Shown here piece after piece: positions 1-4,893 of a stretch of DNA of 8,750 nt. Origin of the DNA: Bacteroidota bacterium. GTDB taxonomy: Bacteria; Bacteroidota; Bacteroidia; Flavobacteriales; Weeksellaceae. Made by a program: the position numbers and the translations under genes. The first letter of the stretch is position 1. Every line of letters begins with the position of its first letter. The notes beneath the pieces were generated by a model that had not been told where the DNA came from, did not search any database, and was given only the letters and a program-made list of their open reading frames with translations. The DNA lies in NCBI GenBank assembly GCA_023399595.1, contig JAEWOR010000055.1:1-8750 (forward strand). The letters are read 5' to 3'.

Positions 1-63
1 CTTAAAGTGTTTTCTACAATCTTCTTCGGTTCCAAAATTCGCCGTAAAACTGAAAATATTCAT
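1..63 (-). CDS. Transposase N-terminus, IS1595/ISXO2-like (partial)
   Basis: The first 21 codons of a gene running out of the left edge. The translation begins MNIFSFTANFGTEEDCRKHF, which matches the usual opening of flavobacterial ISXO2-like (IS1595 family) transposases: a short N-terminal region with F-G-x-E-x-x-C followed by a zinc-finger region and then a DDE-type nuclease domain. Only the opening is visible, so neither the zinc ribbon nor the catalytic residues can be checked. The start ATG at 63-61 is the natural choice because the family typically starts at this MN(I/F) motif and a promoter-like box lies just upstream. Recognition rests on memory of the family rather than on a search. 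It points the same way as the lipoprotein genes and would be the next gene transcribed after them. Confidence 0.72.
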   Translation of the reverse strand, partial: MNIFSFTANFGTEEDCRKHFK

Positions 64-83
64 CTGTAATAATTTGAATTACA

Positions 84-91
84 CAAATATA
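84..91 (-). promoter_or_regulatory. Candidate Bacteroidetes -7 box of the IS transposase
   Basis: On the minus strand these bases read TATATTTG, a perfect match to the Bacteroidetes -7 consensus TAnnTTTG. The transposase ATG lies about 20 bases downstream. A TTG occurs upstream, but only about 12 bases separate it from the box, shorter than the usual 19-21, so the -33 element is not convincing. AT-rich sequence produces such matches by chance. Confidence 0.35.
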
Positions 92-121
92 CAAATTATT
101 AGGCAATCTTACGGATATTCA

Positions 122-1093
122 TTAAAACTTTTCTTGCGAAAACCCTATCCAAAAAATTTGAAGATTATTATTTATAATTTCAAATGTTGCAATTGTTTCT
201 CTTTTTTTTAGACTCGCTAATTTGCTTGTGTCGAATCTTTCCCCTATAATATTTACACCAATATATTGAAGTGATTTTTTATCATCAGAAAGTTCAATCA
301 TCATTTTTGCAACAAGCTTAGAATTATCATAAAGGTATAAATAACCTTCTTTCTCATTATTAAAAGAAATATTACTTACATTACCTTTTAGATTGCAATC
401 TGTTTTGAATAGACCATAAAAACTATATTGTTTTACATTAATATCATTATGTTTAACCGAATTATTTATGTTTTTTTCAATTGTTTTATTAATTATAAAT
501 GTGTATTGATTTGATGATTTAATTTCATCTGTATTTGTATCATAATATTTATGAGTTAATATTAATGGTTTGATTACTTGGGAATCATTACTAAATCTTA
601 TAAATTTATCTATTTCTAGATTTTCTTCAACAGGTGAAATATTTAAGTAATCTCTCTTTATATATTTTTCATTTTCAAAATAGTATACAATATAACCATA
701 TATGCCTCCTTCATCTTCTTCTTGAATAAGGAGTATTTTTTCATTGCCAGCAATAAATAGAAAAGGGGTTAAAACATAAGCATCCGTTATAATAAAATCA
801 ATTTCTTTATTGTTTATATAAACTTTTTTTCCTCCAACATTTTTTTCTTCATCTAAATAATTATTTAGTTTTACTGAAAATTCAGGGAATTGATAAATAG
901 CTTTTGATTTATCTATTGAATTCCAATTTTTAAAAGTAAAAAATGAGTCTTCTTTTCCACCATTTGAGTTTGGAATAGAATCTTCAATTATCTTATTTTC
1001 AACTGTTTTATTCTGAATGGAGTTTTCTTTGCAGTTATAAAAACAGAAAAGAAATAAGTTTAAAATCGTAATATAAATAGTTTTATTAAGCAT
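122..1093 (-). CDS. Putative lipoprotein, third of an immunity-type array
   Basis: A 323-residue protein with an N-terminal lipoprotein signal: a basic start (K4), a hydrophobic stretch to about residue 20, and C21 followed by K-E. The lipobox F-Y-N-C has an unusual Asn at -1. Residues 22 to about 50 are a polar, Asn/Lys-rich tether. The rest looks beta-rich, with alternating aromatic strands such as IYGYIVYYFENEKY. A C-terminal module begins near residue 229 (FKTDC, C233) and ends IFWIGFSQEKF. I do not recognise a named family. From context it is a candidate periplasm-facing inhibitor of a peptidoglycan hydrolase, being the last of three lipoproteins after a lysozyme fragment. The start lies 33 bp after the stop of the preceding lipoprotein, so they are probably co-transcribed. 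The IS begins just past its stop, so a slightly shortened C-terminus is possible. Confidence 0.85.
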   Translation of the reverse strand: MLNKTIYITILNLFLFCFYNCKENSIQNKTVENKIIEDSIPNSNGGKEDSFFTFKNWNSIDKSKAIYQFPEFSVKLNNYLDEEKNVGGKKVYINNKEIDFIITDAYVLTPFLFIAGNEKILLIQEEDEGGIYGYIVYYFENEKYIKRDYLNISPVEENLEIDKFIRFSNDSQVIKPLILTHKYYDTNTDEIKSSNQYTFIINKTIEKNINNSVKHNDINVKQYSFYGLFKTDCNLKGNVSNISFNNEKEGYLYLYDNSKLVAKMMIELSDDKKSLQYIGVNIIGERFDTSKLASLKKRETIATFEIINNNLQIFWIGFSQEKF

Positions 1094-1126
1094 ATCATAT
1101 ACTTGTCATTTTTAAATAGTATTTTA

Positions 1127-2074
1127 TTAATTCATTAATAACCAATCTTTAATACCTTCTCTGCTTTCTAGAATTTTTAAATAGAAAAGATTATTTTCTT
1201 TCTTAATAATAAATTTTGGACTTACAGAAACACAAGATAACTCATCGCCTACATAATACATTTCTAATATATTATTTACTTCATTAGCAAAATATTTCCC
1301 ATCACATATGGGTGGTTCTAAGTATGTTACAAGAGATAAATTGACATTATGCTGGTTAATTGTGAAACTGTATTTACTTCTAGCTATTTCAGCAGATGGT
1401 ATACTCGTTTCAACAGTGACTTTATGGACACCATTATATTTATCGCTTAATTTACTACTATTTTTAAAAATTTCTTTTTGAATAATATTTGTTTGAAATT
1501 TTAAAATATTTTCAATAGGGATTTTATCTGAATTTATTTCATAAATTAATTTCCACGTATTATTTATATACAAATAAAAGTAGGTGATAGCATTTGGATT
1601 TAACTCAAATTCATCATGAGTATCGTCTATATAAGAAATGAATTTTTTTGGAATATATGATGCTATAACATAATAATTATCTATATTAATAAGTTTTTTT
1701 ATATCATCAGATAGTTCAGCTGCTTTTTCTACATTTTGATATTTTGAAAAGTAACCTTTTTTGTTATTTATATCCCAATATTGCTGACTTTGATTTTTTT
1801 TCCCAATATAATTAACACTAAAAACACCTAATTCATTATCTGAATAAGTATATGATGGAAAAGAAGGACTATAATCTGGAATAAAATAACCATTTTTTTG
1901 ATATTTTTTATCCAGAAAATTGATGCTTAGACTATCTTTTCGTCTATTATCATCTTTAATATTAGTAGCTTCATGATTAGAAATTTCAGTTTTATTTTGT
2001 TGGGAATGGTCTTTACAACTAATTGTAAAATAAAAAAGTGTAAAAATAACTAAGACAAAATGATTGATTTTCAT
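1127..2074 (-). CDS. Putative lipoprotein with a C-terminal two-cysteine inhibitor-like domain
   Basis: A 315-residue lipoprotein. The signal has K2, a hydrophobic core over residues 6-18 and lipobox T-I-S-C with C20, followed by K-D. A polar linker (about 21-50) leads into a mid-region of unknown fold. The C-terminal 60 residues begin CDGKYFANEVNNILEMYY and contain C257 and C281, 24 residues apart, followed by a strand-turn-strand stretch (FIIKKENNLFYLK). A small Cys-x-Gly-x-Tyr domain with a paired cysteine and an IKK-x-N-x-YYxK hairpin is common in Bacteroidetes lipoproteins encoded beside wall-degrading effectors and resembles lysozyme-inhibitor organisation; that is family-level memory, not a search. 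It starts 21 bp after the previous lipoprotein stop, in the same transcriptional unit. Function as an immunity protein is inferred from context. Confidence 0.85.
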   Translation of the reverse strand: MKINHFVLVIFTLFYFTISCKDHSQQNKTEISNHEATNIKDDNRRKDSLSINFLDKKYQKNGYFIPDYSPSFPSYTYSDNELGVFSVNYIGKKNQSQQYWDINNKKGYFSKYQNVEKAAELSDDIKKLINIDNYYVIASYIPKKFISYIDDTHDEFELNPNAITYFYLYINNTWKLIYEINSDKIPIENILKFQTNIIQKEIFKNSSKLSDKYNGVHKVTVETSIPSAEIARSKYSFTINQHNVNLSLVTYLEPPICDGKYFANEVNNILEMYYVGDELSCVSVSPKFIIKKENNLFYLKILESREGIKDWLLMN

Positions 2075-2095
2075 AATAAATCATTTATTAATGGA

Positions 2096-3019
2096 TTATC
2101 CTTCATAGTCTCCACAATCTTCTTCAACATACTTTTCAGATTCCGTTGTATATATTTTTTTCAAATTACTACCCGTAAATTTTGTTGGAAAATCTCCTTT
2201 TATAGTAATTTCATACAACGGTAAATCTTTTAATTTGTTGAAAATTATTGTTAAATTTTTTTCTGTTGTAATTGTGAGTTGATTTTCATTTGTGATTTTT
2301 AAAATATTATAAACATGCTTATGTTCGATTTCTTTAGCTGGTGTATTAGAAGCATCACAATAATTAAAAATTATTAGTTCATTTAACTTTGTATCTATAT
2401 ATAGAGATGGAGAGTCACAAACACAGCTAGTTGAAAAATCTATACCGTATTTTTTATATAAAGATTGTTCTTTTGCATTAATAATTGATAACCCTATAAT
2501 ATTTTTATTTAGTAATGTTTCAAAATTCTTTTGTTGATGTGAAATCTCATTTGCTTTTTTATCACTTTGTACATCTTTTCTTTTGAAAATAAAGTAATAT
2601 GCATCTCTGGAAACTATGATATATTCATTATTAATTAATAATAAACTATCAAATGGAAAAGTTTGTTTTGTATTGAACCTTAATACTTCGTTATAGATTT
2701 TTATATCAAGATTATTTTCTAAACATTTTAGTTTTTTATCAGAGAAAATATCTTTTTTACTTTCTTTAATCGCCTGTTTTATGTCTATGCTAATTTCTTT
2801 TTCAGCATAAATTTTTTGTGCTTCTTCATTTGTGAAATATCCAACATCACTGTTACAATCGGCAAAAGCTTTATAGAAAACATAGTCACTAAAAAATATA
2901 TTAGTACTTTCAATATTTTTATTTTTAAAAATATTTGTTTCTATAGGTGTGGCTTTATTTTCTTTACATGAAAAGAAAAATAATACTATAATTATTGAAA
3001 ACTTAATGTGTTGAATCAT
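2096..3019 (-). CDS. Cysteine-rich putative lipoprotein, candidate immunity protein of the orphan GH24 lysozyme
   Basis: A 307-residue lipoprotein. The signal peptide ends in lipobox F-F-S-C with C18, followed by K-E-N-K. The mature part holds C55, C99, C199, C201, C221 and C302; the core segment reads STSCVCDSPSLYID and runs on to FNYCD at about 219-222, suggesting disulfide-stabilised periplasmic folding. No family is recognised. Its ATG (3019-3017) lies inside the last codons of the open GH24 lysozyme frame, a 17-base overlap, the arrangement seen for effector-immunity pairs. Since that lysozyme frame has no start codon, translational coupling from it cannot work now, so this gene must initiate on its own or be read from the long operon transcript. 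A 24-base repeat shared with the end of the lysozyme lies at its codons 26-33. Confidence 0.87.
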   Translation of the reverse strand: MIQHIKFSIIIVLFFFSCKENKATPIETNIFKNKNIESTNIFFSDYVFYKAFADCNSDVGYFTNEEAQKIYAEKEISIDIKQAIKESKKDIFSDKKLKCLENNLDIKIYNEVLRFNTKQTFPFDSLLLINNEYIIVSRDAYYFIFKRKDVQSDKKANEISHQQKNFETLLNKNIIGLSIINAKEQSLYKKYGIDFSTSCVCDSPSLYIDTKLNELIIFNYCDASNTPAKEIEHKHVYNILKITNENQLTITTEKNLTIIFNKLKDLPLYEITIKGDFPTKFTGSNLKKIYTTESEKYVEEDCGDYEG

Positions 3020-3048
3020 AAATGTTATTTTTAAAAATATCTGTTTCT
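2919..3048. repeat. 24-bp near-perfect direct repeat, 106 bp apart
   Basis: Bases 2919-2942 and 3025-3048 are identical except at one position (2935 t, 3041 c). One copy sits in the lipoprotein (residues ETNIFKN), the other in the last codons of the GH24 frame (ETDIFKN), in the same codon phase relative to the repeat. Both are AT-rich, so convergence is possible, but the shared GAAACA edge makes duplication or recombination more attractive. Confidence 0.55.
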
Positions 3049-3659
3049 TGTGCTCTTCTTTTTACTATTCCAGGAGATACTACACCTCCTGCAATTCTCC
3101 AATTCTTAAATTCATCAGCTGCACCTTCATAATCTTGAGAGTTTAATTTTCTTAATAATGTTGAATCTGAACCGACAGCTGCTTCAACATTAAAAGCAAG
3201 ACTTACTAATGCATCAAATTCATATTGATATAGGTTAACAGTTACTTTTGATTTTACTAAATTAGATATTCTTTGTACATCTTGGAATAATAAATCATTT
3301 GCTTCTTTATCTGTCAGTCCATTGGCAAATTTTATAGGAAGTATAAAACTACTGCAACTTCTTTTTCCATTAATTAAATGTCCATAACCAATTGTACAAT
3401 AACCATATCCATCATCGAATGCAACATGTTTTCCATTTTTTTTGATTTCTGTTTCATATCCTTTAAGAAAGTCTAATCCATTTTGTGAAAAGTTTAGTGT
3501 TTGAGGATTAACTCGTTCCCTTGTATTATTATTGTTTTCAAAAGTTTTTCTATATCCTTCTTGTAAAATATCTAAAGGTTCAATTAAATCGCGTCTTCTG
3601 GCAAAAGGAGGCTCACAATTAGAAAGAGGAGTATCTATATTATATGCAGTGCTTTTTAT
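3003..3659 (-). pseudogene. Startless GH24 (T4-type) lysozyme domain, orphan effector C-terminus
   Basis: A 218-codon open frame bounded upstream by TGA (3662-3660) and ended by TAA (3005-3003). It encodes a clear glycoside hydrolase family 24 muramidase, which cleaves the MurNAc-GlcNAc bond of peptidoglycan. Counting from codon 3659: KGYE (catalytic Glu69), FDDGYGYCTIGYGH (catalytic Asp83 and Thr89 with the T4 spacing D-x5-T), the helix FDALVSLAFNVE, then STLLRKLNSQDYEGAADEF and a closing VVSPGIVKRRAQE, all in family order. Residues 1-60 look like a linker (PFARRRDLIEPLD). The frame contains no ATG, GTG or TTG at all, so it cannot be translated independently. It resembles the tip of a larger effector whose trunk was lost, or a silent donor cassette. 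The catalytic part shows no internal stop or frameshift, so loss of the 5' part is recent or the reading frame is still selected. The downstream lipoprotein overlaps it by 17 bases. Confidence 0.88.
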
Positions 3660-3660
3660 T

Positions 3661-3800
3661 CAGTCTGTTTGTAGTAGGTGAGGGGAATTTATTCTTTTTT
3701 AACATTGGCAAAAAAAGGCAGAGAAAAGCTCTTTTGCAGACACGGGTTTTGGTGTGGATAAAGCGGTCTGCAAATGTGCTTTTACCGTTGCGGTGGGAAT
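3661..3800. other. G+C-rich intergenic stretch of unlike composition
   Basis: About 140 bases between the decayed gene remnant and the orphan lysozyme. Bases 3721-3780 are 47 % G+C (28 of 60), against 20-27 % in sampled neighbouring stretches. It contains an inverted repeat (3733-3774) and ends abruptly where the lysozyme frame opens. On the minus strand a 46-codon frame (3839-3699) crosses it, starting by TAATG overlap with the remnant's stop and reading KPVSAKELFSAFF near its end. I do not recognise that peptide and do not call it a gene. The stretch could be a dispersed intergenic repeat, a MITE or a relic of another cassette. Confidence 0.5.
3733..3774. repeat. Inverted repeat, 9-bp perfect arms
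   Basis: TTTGCAGAC (3733-3741) and GTCTGCAAA (3766-3774) are exact reverse complements separated by 24 bases. There is no following T-run on either strand and the loop is long, so an intrinsic terminator is unlikely. It may be the tip pair of a small repeat or a protein-binding site. Confidence 0.5.
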
Positions 3801-3838
3801 ATAACTAATAATTTGTGTAAAGAAGATTGAAAAATTCA

Positions 3839-4061
3839 TTAATAATATTCAATTTTTCTTTCAATAACTGAATCAATAATTCCGCTTGTATAATCTATTT
3901 TTTTATCCAATTACCATTTTTATCCAATTCAAATGAGTATATAGTAAATAGAATTTACTCACATTTTTCGAGAATAAGAGGTAGTTTTCCTCTGTTTTCA
4001 CATATTAATAAAAGTCTTCTCCTACAAATTCTAGTTTTTGTTCATTATGGATGAAGAGTAC
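3839..4061 (-). pseudogene. Decayed 3' end of an unidentified gene (one stop, two frameshifts)
   Basis: Reading the minus strand with two frame changes gives one coherent C-terminus. From 4061, VLFIHNEQKLEFVGEDFY runs to a TAA at 4007-4005. The same frame continues YVKTEENYLLFSKNVSKFY to about 3948. A shifted frame gives SFELDKNGNWIKK until TAG at 3897-3895. One further shift, equivalent to one missing A in the run of seven A at 3904-3898, gives IDYTSGIIDSVIERKIEYY and a final TAA (3841-3839). The ending D-K-N-G-N-W-I-K-K ... I-E-Y-Y is typical of Bacteroidetes lipoproteins and repeat proteins with 'DxxGNWxK' tails. It overlaps the last five codons and stop of the MORN lipoprotein in another frame, so it is either the lost tail of that gene or the remains of another immunity gene. 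Frame shifts were placed by eye. Confidence 0.62.
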
Positions 4062-4893
4062 TTGTAATAGACCCATTTTTAAACACTTCAATTTTATCGA
4101 CTGGACCATCAGGAGAATAATTCCATTCTCCGTTTTTTATTCCATTTATATAATTTCCGTCTTCGATGATTATTTTTCCATATTCAATTGAGTATTTTTT
4201 TTCAATCCAATATCCATTTTTTAGATGATTAACAGTTTGTCCTTTTAGTTCATATTCATAAACAATATCTGAGTGTCTTTTTTCCTTATTGCCCCATTTT
4301 TTGTCAACGTTTTGTTCTTGAAAATAATTTAAAAACAAACCATTTTTAACTATAAAATTCAATTTTTTGGTAGACTGATCTTTCTTACATTGGATTTCTA
4401 ATTTATCTCCTTCAACTTTTGTTATTCTTTGATAATTTTCTTCAGATGCTAAATTTTCGTAGACAATCATATTGTTGTATATGTTATCTTCTGATTCATT
4501 TATCAACAAAATGGCTTCGTAACGAGCGTCTTCATAATTGATATTAATATAATATGATTCAAATAAAAAACCATTAATTGTAAAGTTTTTGTATGAATAA
4601 AATTGTAATAAAGTATCATTTGATGAAGTGAAAATATCCCACATGTATGGTTTTTCTATATCTCTATCAAATGATTGTGATAATTTTCTCTTTAAAAATT
4701 CTACTTTACTCTTGTCATCAATTTTTTGTCCAATAGTATTTTCGTCTATAGAATTTATTGTATAATTATCTTGGATGATGGTCTGTTGCTTAATAGATGT
4801 ATCATTTCCCTTAGAAGTTTTTTCTAAAGGTAGAGGTTCAGATTTACAATTTTTAAATTGTAATAAAAGTAATAAACATAATATATATCTCAT
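4045..4893 (-). CDS. MORN-repeat lipoprotein, likely immunity protein of the GH19/peptidase effector
   Basis: A 282-residue protein with a short signal: R2, a run of leucines to residue 11 and C16 followed by K-S-E. The lipobox F-K-N-C is atypical, with Lys at -2 and Asn at -1, so lipidation is likely but not certain. The middle (about 60-215) is unrecognised. Residues 222-277 form MORN_2-type repeats: KNGYWIEK, then DGNYINGIKNGEWNYS, then VFKNGS. Such repeats are common in Bacteroidetes toxin-associated proteins, but binding to the toxin is inference. Its ATG shares one base with the TAA of the effector (TAATG), which implies translational coupling and equal production, as expected for a cognate immunity protein guarding the periplasm. 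The C-terminus ends STLHP. A coherent continuation in another frame begins at about 4061, so the gene may have lost its original tail by frameshift. Confidence 0.87.
   Translation of the reverse strand: MRYILCLLLLLQFKNCKSEPLPLEKTSKGNDTSIKQQTIIQDNYTINSIDENTIGQKIDDKSKVEFLKRKLSQSFDRDIEKPYMWDIFTSSNDTLLQFYSYKNFTINGFLFESYYININYEDARYEAILLINESEDNIYNNMIVYENLASEENYQRITKVEGDKLEIQCKKDQSTKKLNFIVKNGLFLNYFQEQNVDKKWGNKEKRHSDIVYEYELKGQTVNHLKNGYWIEKKYSIEYGKIIIEDGNYINGIKNGEWNYSPDGPVDKIEVFKNGSITSTLHP

Larger units (their letters stand above)
1..121 (-). mobile_element. Right-hand end of an insertion sequence (IS1595-like), partial
   Basis: This covers the transposase start and about 58 bases of leader upstream of it. 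The outer boundary is not resolved. The last codon of the neighbouring lipoprotein is at 122-124, so the IS tip must lie near 100-121 unless the insertion truncated that gene. I could not identify the terminal inverted repeat or a target duplication because the other end is outside the window. Confidence 0.45.

Noticed and set aside
2075..2089. Palindrome AATAAATCATTTATT directly before a lipoprotein ATG
   Set aside because: Only A/T except the centre and in a very AT-rich gap, so a perfect 7-bp match is expected by chance; no regulatory role can be supported.
3733..3774. Inverted repeat considered as an intrinsic terminator
   Set aside because: The loop is 24 bases and no T-run follows on either strand, so it does not have terminator form.
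3699..3839. Minus-strand 46-codon frame starting by TAATG overlap with the decayed remnant
   Set aside because: No recognised protein, no upstream functional gene to couple with, and it crosses a compositionally odd intergenic stretch. Recorded only as part of that stretch.
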